From NCBI GenBank assembly GCA_021792935.1, contig JAJYTS010000005.1, forward strand, positions 1 to 45,688: DNA of 45,688 nucleotides, given 5' to 3'. The number at the start of each line of letters is the position of its first letter. Position 1 is the first letter of the stretch. Both the position numbers and the translations under genes were made by a program. Shown one piece after another: positions 1 through 8,298 of this stretch. The stretch is from Bacillota bacterium (GTDB taxonomy: Bacteria; Bacillota; Sulfobacillia; Sulfobacillales; Sulfobacillaceae). The notes beneath the pieces were generated by a model. That model was not told the DNA's origin. It made no database searches and was given only the letters and a program-made list of their open reading frames with translations.

Positions 1-9
1 TTCCGATCT

Positions 10-235
10 CTGACCATATTGTCCCCAAGCGGTTCGCTTGGCTCATGCATTCGCGCGTGTCAACCCAGCCTATATTACTGCAGATTTAGTCGACGCCGCC
101 AGCTATCCCAATATCTCTAACCAGTATGGGATTACCGGAGTTCCTGCCACCTTCGTTAATGAAAGGCATCAGGTAGTCGGAGCGGTGCCGGAAGGTCGGC
201 TCTGGAAACTAGCTAAGCAAGTTGTCGGGGTGTAA
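10..235 (+). CDS. Thioredoxin-fold protein (PDO / glutaredoxin-like C-terminal unit), 5'-truncated, in-frame TGA at first Cys of CxxC (predicted selenoprotein, UPYC)
   Basis: Frame 2 read through TGA at 11-13: U-PYCPQAVRLAHAFARVNPAYITADLVDAASYPNISNQYGITGVPATFVNE...GAVPEGRLWKLAKQVVGV*. CPYCPQAV and the cis-Pro GVPAT motif fit PDO/thioredoxin folds. The ORF track starts it at an internal TTG (38), inside the conserved helix. Confidence 0.75.
25..41 (+). promoter_or_regulatory. Candidate bacterial SECIS hairpin
   Basis: CCAAGC-GGTTC-GCTTGG, 17 nt, starting 11 nt after TGA (11-13); perfect stem with GGU in the loop, the same spacing and length as the minimal E. coli fdhF SECIS. Confidence 0.55.
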
Positions 236-246
236 GGAGGCCCGCG

Positions 247-522
247 ATGAGTAACACTCGAACGGTGTACTGGTCAGGCCGGGACCTTGAGCATCGCTTG
301 CGGCGGGTAGAAGGACAGATTCGCGGCATCGAGGCTATGGTGGCGCGTACGGAAACCTGCAAGGACATTTTGACTCAACTAGCCGCCATTCAAGGAGCTC
401 TGGCAAAAATCGTTAAGCTGGTCGAGGCTTGCCAGGTGGCGGAGGAACTGGTCGGAGAGAGAGAGGTCAGTGGCGCGGAGCTTGACCGGGTTCACAACGC
501 CATCCGCCGCGCGATTCGTTAG
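247..522 (+). CDS. CsoR/FrmR/CstR-family (DUF156) metal- or persulfide-sensitive repressor
   Basis: LEHRLRRVEGQIRGIEAMVARTETCKDILTQLAAIQGALAKIVKLV matches the DUF156 helical core. Confidence 0.85.
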   Translation: MSNTRTVYWSGRDLEHRLRRVEGQIRGIEAMVARTETCKDILTQLAAIQGALAKIVKLVEACQVAEELVGEREVSGAELDRVHNAIRRAIR

Positions 523-544
523 GGATGAGAAGGAGGTAGACGCG

Positions 545-781
545 ATGGTCACTATTTATACCACCCAGACTTGACCGCATTGCCGGACCGCGAAGCGCTA
601 CATGAAGGAACGGGGCATTCCCTTTCATGAGGTGGATGTTGCCAAGTCGGAATCCAATCTCAATGCGCTGAAGCGGAAATCCGGACAAACCGGCGTGCCG
701 GTGATTGATGTGAACGGAACCATTGTCGTGGGATTTAACCGCCCTAAGTTAGACCGAGCTTTAGGAATTCGGTCTGTTTGA
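545..781 (+). CDS. Glutaredoxin-like (NrdH/YruB type) protein with in-frame TGA at the catalytic Cys (predicted selenoprotein, 78 aa, U10-P-H-C13)
   Basis: AAGGAGG SD, ATG at 545, then MVTIYTTQT-TGA-PHCRTAKRYMKERGIPFHEVDVAKSESNLNALKRKSGQTGVPVIDVNGTIVVGFNRPKLDRALGIRSV*. All glutaredoxin motifs are intact apart from TGA for Cys. Confidence 0.88.
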
Positions 782-804
782 GGAAGTCGGAAAGGAGTGA
801 CGGT

Positions 805-1203
805 ATGAGCGAATTGATGTATCAGGTATCCACCCAAAAGTCGGTAGATGAAGCGGTCGATGCCGTGGGGCAATTGCTGAAAAAATATCAGTTCGGTGTC
901 CTTTGGGACCTGGACATTAATGAGAAACTGACTGAAAAAGGATTGGATCCTGAACCCGCGTTTCGTATTCTAGAAGTTTGCAGCGCCCCCCGGGCAAAAA
1001 AAGCGCTCAGCACCAATCAGATAGCAGGCTACTTTTTGCCCTGCAAGGTGCTTGTCTATCAGGATCGACAATCCGGCAAGACCCATATTGGATATGCCAA
1101 ACCGGATGAGCTGATAGAGCTTCTTGGCGATGATCGCTTGAATGAACTGGCCGTGGAGGTCAATCAATTGCTGAAGCAAGCCGTTGATGAAGCGGCTCAA
1201 TAA
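805..1203 (+). CDS. DUF302 domain protein
   Basis: MSELMYQVSTQKSVDEAVDAVGQLLKKYQFGVLWDLDINEKLTEKGLD...RILEVCSAPRAKKAL...FLPCKVLVYQD; typical DUF302. GGAGTG SD precedes ATG at 805. Confidence 0.85.
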   Translation: MSELMYQVSTQKSVDEAVDAVGQLLKKYQFGVLWDLDINEKLTEKGLDPEPAFRILEVCSAPRAKKALSTNQIAGYFLPCKVLVYQDRQSGKTHIGYAKPDELIELLGDDRLNELAVEVNQLLKQAVDEAAQ

Positions 1204-1710
1204 AGTGGCGCGTATTGGTCCCAGTTCTCCAAGGGGAGCTGGGGGGCACTCTTTAATGGCGTCACAAAAGCGAGAAGGCCCTTTAAACGGCCCCTAGGGC
1301 CCTAACCATGCCGCAAAAATTGGAAGCATGGCTTGGGTTCCCTGAAAAACTAGGGACGCACGACGTGCATACCCCGGATAGTATTCCGGGTCGATGTGGG
1401 AATGGAGGGACGGCTCCTTTTTCAATGCGGGGCGACAGTCATTGTCGTGTCACGGTGTCAGTGTGATAGGAGTTCCGATGACACGACTATGGGTGTCATC
1501 AAATCGTTGCCGCTCCGCCTTGAAGTAGAGCGGGGCCATCCGCCTCATTGGAGAGGCGCGTTGACATCGCTTCGACAATCTTTTACTCTGGATTAAAATT
1601 AAGTCCTACCGCTCCCTTTACGGAGAGACCACTCTCCCAGCTGACTTCCAAGTGCCCTCCTATTAGACGGAACCACAAGAGACGTCAGTTATTTCTTTTA
1701 CAGCCATGAC
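1204..1710 (+). other. Hairpin-rich intergenic leader upstream of crcB genes
   Basis: No convincing ORF; many perfect or near-perfect inverted repeats (1221-1242, 1306-1331, 1337-1356, 1373-1390, 1477-1500, 1510-1533, 1541-1558). Confidence 0.5.
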
Positions 1711-2088
1711 ATGAGGGACGGTGGTAGGTTGAATTACCTTTTGGTATTTTGCGGAGGCAGTCTGGGTGCTGTTGCACGCTACTGGGCAGGATCGACAATA
1801 CAAGGGCGGGGGACTGGCCGTTTTCCTTGGGGGACCCTCGTCGTCAATATTTTAGGGGCCACGATTATAGGGATTATCGTTGGGGATCGGCGGCTCGGTC
1901 TTCATACTCTGCTGTTTGCCGATATTGGTTTTGTTGGCTCCTTTACCACATTTTCCAGCCTTAGTCATGAAACCCTCGTGCTTTTGCAAAAGGGATGGTA
2001 TGGCCGTGCCTTTCTCAATCCTTTGGTCAGTTTGACCGTCGGCTTCTTGGGGTTGTGGTTGGGAATGAGGGTTGGGGTGGCACTATAA
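1711..2088 (+). CDS. crcB1: CrcB/Fluc fluoride ion channel subunit 1
   Basis: GGSLGAVARYWAG...PWGTLVVNILGATIIGI...GFVGSFTTFSSLSHETLVLLQKG: CrcB motifs. Confidence 0.93.
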   Translation: MRDGGRLNYLLVFCGGSLGAVARYWAGSTIQGRGTGRFPWGTLVVNILGATIIGIIVGDRRLGLHTLLFADIGFVGSFTTFSSLSHETLVLLQKGWYGRAFLNPLVSLTVGFLGLWLGMRVGVAL

Positions 2089-2501
2089 TGTTAGATTTCT
2101 TCTTGGTGGCCTTGGGTGGCGGTTTAGGATCGGTAGCGCGCTTTGGCGCATCGCAGATTTTTGGGGCGTCTCCCGGTGTCTATACCATTTTGGGTATTAA
2201 CCTTTTAGGCAGTTATATTATGGGTGCCGTAATGCCCTGGTCCTCCGCCCAAAAACAACGAGGCCGCTCGTTCCTGGGCGTGGGGGTTTTAGGCGGGTTT
2301 ACCACTTTTTCCACGTTTATCTTGGAAATGTACGGGTTGGCGCATGGCCCCGGCTTTATGCAGGCCTTTATCTATGGCGTAGGGGGATTAGGGTGTGGTT
2401 TAGGTGCGTGTTGGGCCGGGGCATTCTCCTTTAGTCTTCTTAACGCAAGATATGACCGAGCTGAACCGGAGACTGAACTAGAAAATGAGGAAATCTCTTA
2501 A
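2088..2501 (+). CDS. crcB2: CrcB/Fluc fluoride ion channel subunit 2
   Basis: ATG at 2088 overlaps the preceding TAA; MLDFFLVALGGGLGSVARFGASQ...GVGVLGGFTTFSTFILEM. Confidence 0.93.
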   Translation: MLDFFLVALGGGLGSVARFGASQIFGASPGVYTILGINLLGSYIMGAVMPWSSAQKQRGRSFLGVGVLGGFTTFSTFILEMYGLAHGPGFMQAFIYGVGGLGCGLGACWAGAFSFSLLNARYDRAEPETELENEEIS

Positions 2502-2577
2502 GATAACCAGTTAGCGTAGATAGCCCGCGAACTGATTGGCCTGACCCTATTGGCGCTCGTCAGTGAAAGGGCAGGTG

Positions 2578-3201
2578 TTAAATCAACCCCTGGCGGTAGG
2601 CAATCACAGCGGCTTCAACCCTGTTTTTGGCATGGAGCTGCTCTATCATCCGGGTGATGTGCACCTTTACCGTGTTTTCAGAGAAGTGCAGGGTCGCGCC
2701 AATTTCGCGATTGGTCCATCCTTGGGCGATAAACGACAGTATTTGCGCATCCACAGGCACCAAATGAACGCGACCGGGGCATCCTTCACGAAGCCAGCCA
2801 AGTACCTGCGAGGCCGCTCTTGGATCAAGCACCGCGCCCCCGGCTAGGATGCGGCGGATACTTTGAATCAGATCAGCCGGGCCTATATCCTTTATGATGT
2901 ACCCGCGCGCCCCATTTGCCAGCGCCGCGCCAAGAGGCTCTTCATCCGTGTAGCTGGTGAGAATAATGCACGCGGTGGTTAGTCCATGGGAAGTGATGAG
3001 TTGGCAGAGCGCCGGGCCCTGGATTCCTCCCATGCGCACGTCAATCAAAGCCACGTCTGGTTTAAGCGTCTGTACCAGTTCCCATGCCTCGATGCCATCG
3101 CCCGCTTCTCCAACCACCACGAAATCCGGGTCTTCGCACAGAACTTCGCGCACGCCTCGCCGCGTGAGCTCGTGGTCGTCCGCCAATAACACCCGAATCA
3201 T
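2578..3201 (-). CDS. NarL/LuxR-family response regulator
   Basis: MIRVLLADDHELTRRGVREVLCEDPDFVVVGEAGDGIEAW...ALIDVRMGG... with a C-terminal LuxR HTH (FIAQGWTNREIGATLHFSENTVKVHITRMIEQL). Confidence 0.95.
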   Translation of the reverse strand: MIRVLLADDHELTRRGVREVLCEDPDFVVVGEAGDGIEAWELVQTLKPDVALIDVRMGGIQGPALCQLITSHGLTTACIILTSYTDEEPLGAALANGARGYIIKDIGPADLIQSIRRILAGGAVLDPRAASQVLGWLREGCPGRVHLVPVDAQILSFIAQGWTNREIGATLHFSENTVKVHITRMIEQLHAKNRVEAAVIAYRQGLI

Positions 3202-4337
3202 GGGGCGGACGGGTAGGGAATGCGCGCCCTCACCGTAATTCCCCCTTCGTCATTGGCAAGCACTTGAAGTGAGCCAAAATTTCTCTCGATGAGCGATTTT
3301 AAGAAACGAAGTCCGTATCCTTGTTGACGGGGCATGCCGCGGTTAAATCCGACTCCCGCGTCGTGAACCGCCACGGCGACCGCGTCGGGATCCAATATGA
3401 GAGATACCGTGGCACTTGGGCTGTGGCTATGCTTGCGAATATTATTAAGAGCTTCTTGCACGACCTTGACCAGCGCCGCGTTAATCGCTCCCGTCAACTT
3501 GGTGTCGTCGCCGTGAATGAGTAGCTGGGTGGAGATGCCGCTAGCCTTTTCAAATTCCTCGGCCATATCTTGTAGCGTGGCGGAAATTCGCTGAGGGCGG
3601 GCAGGAGAGTGGGACAGCGAATCGATGGCGGATCGGACATTTTTAAGGCTGGCTGTCGCTAGCTGGTGTATTTGCTGAAGATGTTGGGCTTCTATCTCCG
3701 CCAAGGGCCCCAACCCCTCGTGCAGCCGTTCGATTTCCAGTTTCAGCAGGAATAAATTCTGGGCAACCAACGCATGCAACGTCTGGCTAATGCGTTCGCG
3801 TTCCTCAAATATTATCTGCCGCGCCCGTTGGTCAGGGATTCGCACGGTTTGGACCGCCCAGGCAACCCGGTCGGCCAGTGTTTCCAGCAATCTTTGCTGA
3901 TGAAGGGTGAACGGGTGGGTTCCGGGTCGGTTTATGACCACTATGCGACCGAGAGTGCCTGTTGCCGCAATAAGAGGGGCTGCCGCGACCGGCCACGCCA
4001 CGCCCGGTAATCCATGGGGCGGGTTGAGATGGACCGATTGCCCGGTTGCATGAAGGAGTTGAAAAACGGGATGATTTCGTGGTGCACAAGAGGTGGCCCC
4101 TTGGCCGGACACTTTGACGCGGTTCATCCCGGGGAGGTCAGCCGCTTCATCGCTAAGAATAACGGCGGCGATTTTTCCCTTGAGAAGTCTTCTCGCGGCA
4201 TCCGCCCCGGTTTGCAAGAGCCCACCCAAATCCGCGTTCGCGGCTAGACTCTGATAAATCGTTCGCAGTATTTTCCATTCACGAAAGCCGGGGGCCCGAG
4301 CAATGGAGAGGTGCCGACGCTTAAACCGCGCTTCCAT
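3198..4337 (-). CDS. GAF-domain sensor histidine kinase (HisKA_3/NarX-DegS type)
   Basis: GAF-like N-terminus, ERERISQTLHALVAQNLFLLKLEIERL dimerisation motif, ATPase motifs VVQEALNNIRKHSHS and VAVHDAGVGF. The ORF track starts at 4454; MEARFKRRHLS at about 4337 is the more likely start. Confidence 0.88.
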   Translation of the reverse strand: MEARFKRRHLSIARAPGFREWKILRTIYQSLAANADLGGLLQTGADAARRLLKGKIAAVILSDEAADLPGMNRVKVSGQGATSCAPRNHPVFQLLHATGQSVHLNPPHGLPGVAWPVAAAPLIAATGTLGRIVVINRPGTHPFTLHQQRLLETLADRVAWAVQTVRIPDQRARQIIFEERERISQTLHALVAQNLFLLKLEIERLHEGLGPLAEIEAQHLQQIHQLATASLKNVRSAIDSLSHSPARPQRISATLQDMAEEFEKASGISTQLLIHGDDTKLTGAINAALVKVVQEALNNIRKHSHSPSATVSLILDPDAVAVAVHDAGVGFNRGMPRQQGYGLRFLKSLIERNFGSLQVLANDEGGITVRARIPYPSAP

Positions 4338-4524
4338 AAACCACCTTCTCTGTATTGAGGTTCCACTAACGTTATGATAGCACTTAATATCCATTTTTAG
4401 GAAAAAGTACCGCAAATGATGGAAATGCGTACCCGGTTTGGTATCGCCGACCACTGTGGGATTGGAGCATGGTGAAACGGGGGAATTGGTAAGTGCCAGG
4501 AAAAATTATCTGGGAGGCGAGACT

Positions 4525-5412
4525 GTGTTTCCAGAGGCATTCGCGTATTATGCGGCCCACACTTTGGATGAAGCCCTAGACTACGTTGATCAGTATGGAT
4601 ATGACGCAAAGATTTTGGCCGGTGGGCAAAGTTTGCTCCCGTTAATGAAACTAAGGCTGGCCGCTCCGGCGGTGCTCATCGATATTAATGCCGTTGCCGA
4701 ATTAACCGGCGTGACGGAGACCGACGGGCAATTGCATTTGGGTGCCTTAACTCGCCATTCCACGATGGAATTTGGCTGTTGGCCTCAACACCCCTTAGTT
4801 GCCGAGGCAGCCCAGCAGATTGCCGACCCTATTGTGCGCAATCGCGGGACCGTGGCGGGTTCCCTTGCCCATGCGGACCCGGCGGCGGATTGGGGGGCGG
4901 TGTTGTTGGCCTTGAACGCCCGTGTGGAGGTGCGGGACAAGCACCAAAGTCGCGCGATGCCCATGCGGGAGTTCTTCATTGATACTTTTACCACCGCATT
5001 GCAGCCCACGGAAATCATCACCCGGGTGGAAATTCCCGCTCCGCCCGCTTTTGGTTATGTGGGCGGCCACTATTACAAGTTGGAGCGCAAAGTGGGTGAT
5101 TTTGCCGTGGTGGGGGTGGCGGTAACGGCCACGCTAGATCAGGGCGGGCGAGTGCTAAGTGCTGGAATTGGTCTATCAGCGGTGGGGACGACCTCTCTTA
5201 AGGCGACGGGCGCCGAGGAAATATTAGTGGGGCAGCGGCTTACACCTGAACTAATTAGTGAGGCGGCCCAGGTGGCGGCGTCGGAGTCAAGCCCCTTTGG
5301 GGACCGCCGCGGGAGTGAGGAGTACAAGCGGGCTATGGTTCAGGTGTTTGTGGAGCGTGGGCTTTTAGCCATCGCCGAGGGCGGGTCGCGCGTCACCGTC
5401 CATTCTGCTTAG
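4525..5412 (+). CDS. coxM: Aerobic CO dehydrogenase medium (FAD) subunit
   Basis: GTG at 4525 with GGGAGG SD; VFPEAFAYYAAHTLDEAL...AGGQSLLPLMKLRLAAP...RNRGTVAGSLAHADPAAD. Confidence 0.92.
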   Translation: MFPEAFAYYAAHTLDEALDYVDQYGYDAKILAGGQSLLPLMKLRLAAPAVLIDINAVAELTGVTETDGQLHLGALTRHSTMEFGCWPQHPLVAEAAQQIADPIVRNRGTVAGSLAHADPAADWGAVLLALNARVEVRDKHQSRAMPMREFFIDTFTTALQPTEIITRVEIPAPPAFGYVGGHYYKLERKVGDFAVVGVAVTATLDQGGRVLSAGIGLSAVGTTSLKATGAEEILVGQRLTPELISEAAQVAASESSPFGDRRGSEEYKRAMVQVFVERGLLAIAEGGSRVTVHSA

Positions 5413-5430
5413 GGGTTGAAGGGAGGGGCT

Positions 5431-5931
5431 ATGGAAAAGGTGGAATCGCGGGCGGAAGTGCCCGTAACGTTGACAATTAACGGGGAGACGCGGACAGCCT
5501 TGGCGGAATCCCGTACATTGCTGGCATATTTTATTCGTGAGAATCTGGAACTTACCGGGACCCACGTGGGTTGTGACACCACCAGTTGCGGCGCTTGCAC
5601 AGTGTTGGTGGATGGGGTGCCGGTGAAGTCCTGCACAATGTTGGCGGTGCAGGCCGACGGGCATGTGGTAGAGACGGTAGAAGGGCTGGACAAGGATGGG
5701 GTGCTGCATCCCCTGCAGCAGGCCTTTTGGGATAATCATGGACTGCAATGCGGATTTTGCACTCCTGGCATGTTAATGACTTCACTCGCCTTATTGCGGA
5801 AAAACCCCAATGTAACGGAAGACGTGGTGCGTCATGCCATTTCCGGAAATCTCTGCCGCTGCACCGGCTATGTCAATATTGTGAAGTCGGTTATTGAAGC
5901 TGGCCAAAAAATGGCGCTGGAGGAGGTGTAG
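5431..5931 (+). CDS. coxS: Aerobic CO dehydrogenase small (2x[2Fe-2S]) subunit
   Basis: LTINGETRTALAESRTLLAYFIRENLELTGTHVGCDTTSCGACTVLVDG...CGFCTPGMLM...GNLCRCTGYVNIVKSV. ORF opens at 5416, with ATG at 5431. Confidence 0.95.
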   Translation: MEKVESRAEVPVTLTINGETRTALAESRTLLAYFIRENLELTGTHVGCDTTSCGACTVLVDGVPVKSCTMLAVQADGHVVETVEGLDKDGVLHPLQQAFWDNHGLQCGFCTPGMLMTSLALLRKNPNVTEDVVRHAISGNLCRCTGYVNIVKSVIEAGQKMALEEV

Positions 5932-5934
5932 AGG

Positions 5935-8286
5935 ATGGCGCTGGAAGCAACCGAAAAAAGCCCTTTGGGAAAGGCGATTAAACGCAAGGAGGATCCCCGC
6001 CTGATTCGCGGTCAGGGTCGTTATTTGGATGATATTGTCCTTCCGCGGATGTTGTATATGGCCTTGGTAAGAAGTCCCTACGCCCACGCACGTATTAAGT
6101 CTATTCGCCTGGACGAGGCGCGCCGGGTTCCGGGAGTCAAAGCCATCATTACCGGGGAGGATTTAGCGGCAGCCAATCTCGCCTGGATGCCCACCTTGGC
6201 TGGTGACAAGCAGATGGTTCTGGCTGCCGGCAAAGTGTTGTTTCAGTATCAAGAAGTGGCGGCGGTCGTCGCCGAAACTCGGGCGGCGGCGGAAGACGGC
6301 GCGCAGTGTGTGGAAGTCGACTATGAGCCCCTGCAAGTCGTGGTGGACCCCTTCTTCGCCCTATCTTCCGAGGCACCGGTGCTGCGGGAAGATCGGGAGC
6401 AGAAAGATAATCATATTTGGCATTGGGCAGTGGGCGATCAAGGGGCTGCTGATGAGGCCTTGGCGAAATCCCCGGTGCGGGTCAAAGAAAAGATTCGTAT
6501 GCCGCGGGTTCACCCTGCCCCTATCGAGCCGTGCGGCTGCGTTGCCGATTATCAAAAGTCTACAGGAAAGCTGACTTGGTACGTAACGTCCCAGGCCCCC
6601 CATGCCCACCGCACCGTACTTTCCCTGGTTTCGGGGCTTCCTGAGCATCTCATTCATGTGATTTCCCCTGATGTGGGGGGAGGATTTGGCAATAAGGTCC
6701 CCGTGTATCCCGGATACGTGTGCGCGGTGGTTTTATCGTTGCAATTAGGACGACCCGTGAAGTGGGTGGAATCCCGCTCGGAGAATATTGCCACGACTAA
6801 CTTTGCCCGTGACTATCATATGACCGCTGAAATAGGGGCTACCGAAGAAGGAATTGTCACCGCGCTTAAGGTTTCAACCGTTGCCGATCATGGCGCCTTT
6901 GACGCGGCTGCCGACCCAACCCGATTCCCGGCAGGGCTCTTCAGCATTGTGACGGGGTCATATCGGTTTCCCCAAGCGTTTGCGGAAGTGGATGGGGTTT
7001 ACACCAATAAGGCGCCGGGCGGCGTCGCGTACCGTTGCTCGTTTCGGGTAACGGAGGCGTCTTTTCTCATTGAGCGCACCATGCAAAGCTTAGCCCTCAA
7101 GTTAGGCCTTGATCCGGTCGAACTGCGCCGCCGCAACTTTATCCGCCCCGAGGAATTCCCTTATAATTCGCCATTGGGGTGGACCTACGACAGCGGACAG
7201 TATGAAAAGACTTTACAAAAGGCTATGTCCTTAATCGATTACGATGGCTTGCGCGCCGAACAAGCACAGCGGCGGGAGCGGGGCGAACTGGTGGGCATTG
7301 GGGTATCCACGTTTACGGAAATTGTGGGCGCCGGGCCCAGCAATACCTTTGATATTCTTGGGATTAAAATGTTTGACAGCTGTGAAATTCGTATCCATCC
7401 TACCGGAAAGGCCATCGCGCGTTTGGGAACCCGCCATCAAGGCCAAGGGCATGAGACCACCTTCGCGCAATTGATTGCTCATGAATTAGGACTCTCCGCC
7501 GCCGATATTCTCGTGGAGGAAGGGGATACGGACACGGCCCCTTACGGGTTAGGCACCTATGCCAGCCGCAGCACGCCCACGGCTGGAGGCGCGGCAGCCT
7601 TAGCGGCTCGGCGAATCCGGCAAAAGGCGCAAAAGATTGCCGCGCATCTCCTCGAGATTTCCCCCGATGATACCGAATGGGATGGCATTCATTTTCATGC
7701 CAAGGGGCTGGAGAGCCGCCAGGTGAGCATGGTGGACGTCGCCTTGGCCGCCTACACAAACTTGCCCGAGGGTATGGAGCCAGGGCTGGAAGCGACCTTT
7801 TATTACGATCCCCCTAATTTGACCTTTCCCAATGGCGCTTATATTGCTGTGGTGTCAATTGATCGAGGAACGGGCCAAGTGAAAGTGGAACGGTTTGTGG
7901 CGGTTGACGATTGCGGCACCGTTATTAATCCCATGGTGGTGGAAGGGCAAGTGCATGGGGGGCTTACCGAAGGTTTTGGCATTGCGTTCATGCAGGAGAT
8001 AGCCTTCGATGAGGACGGAAATTGTCTGGCCCCTAATTTTATGGAGTATCTAGTCCCTACCGCCGTGGAAACCCCGAACTGGGAAACGGGACGGACCGAA
8101 ACCCCGTCGCCGCATCACCCCATTGGCGCCAAGGGGGTGGGAGAATCGCCCAATGTGGGGTCGCCGGCCGCCTTTGTCAATGCGGTTGTGGACGCGTTGT
8201 CGCCCCATGGAGTGACCAACGTGGAAATCCCCATGTTTCCCTGGAAGATTTGGGAGATACTGTCTCAGCACCATTTGGCCCGGTAG
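5935..8286 (+). CDS. coxL: Aerobic CO dehydrogenase large (Mo-Cu) subunit, form I
   Basis: 783 aa molybdopterin subunit containing GGVAYRCSFRVTEA, i.e. the form I active-site loop AYxCSFR (7027-7047). Confidence 0.95.
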   Translation: MALEATEKSPLGKAIKRKEDPRLIRGQGRYLDDIVLPRMLYMALVRSPYAHARIKSIRLDEARRVPGVKAIITGEDLAAANLAWMPTLAGDKQMVLAAGKVLFQYQEVAAVVAETRAAAEDGAQCVEVDYEPLQVVVDPFFALSSEAPVLREDREQKDNHIWHWAVGDQGAADEALAKSPVRVKEKIRMPRVHPAPIEPCGCVADYQKSTGKLTWYVTSQAPHAHRTVLSLVSGLPEHLIHVISPDVGGGFGNKVPVYPGYVCAVVLSLQLGRPVKWVESRSENIATTNFARDYHMTAEIGATEEGIVTALKVSTVADHGAFDAAADPTRFPAGLFSIVTGSYRFPQAFAEVDGVYTNKAPGGVAYRCSFRVTEASFLIERTMQSLALKLGLDPVELRRRNFIRPEEFPYNSPLGWTYDSGQYEKTLQKAMSLIDYDGLRAEQAQRRERGELVGIGVSTFTEIVGAGPSNTFDILGIKMFDSCEIRIHPTGKAIARLGTRHQGQGHETTFAQLIAHELGLSAADILVEEGDTDTAPYGLGTYASRSTPTAGGAAALAARRIRQKAQKIAAHLLEISPDDTEWDGIHFHAKGLESRQVSMVDVALAAYTNLPEGMEPGLEATFYYDPPNLTFPNGAYIAVVSIDRGTGQVKVERFVAVDDCGTVINPMVVEGQVHGGLTEGFGIAFMQEIAFDEDGNCLAPNFMEYLVPTAVETPNWETGRTETPSPHHPIGAKGVGESPNVGSPAAFVNAVVDALSPHGVTNVEIPMFPWKIWEILSQHHLAR

Positions 8287-8298
8287 GGAGTGTGTCAT

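Noticed and set aside
467-873. Minus-strand ORFs (73 aa and 82 aa) over the Sec-glutaredoxin
   Set aside because: They are antisense shadow frames; the plus-strand glutaredoxin read through TGA explains the region with conserved motifs.
1400-1710. Canonical fluoride riboswitch upstream of crcB
   Set aside because: Searched by eye for the GGNGAUG and UGAUG core elements and the pseudoknot; not found. Only unspecific hairpins can be supported.
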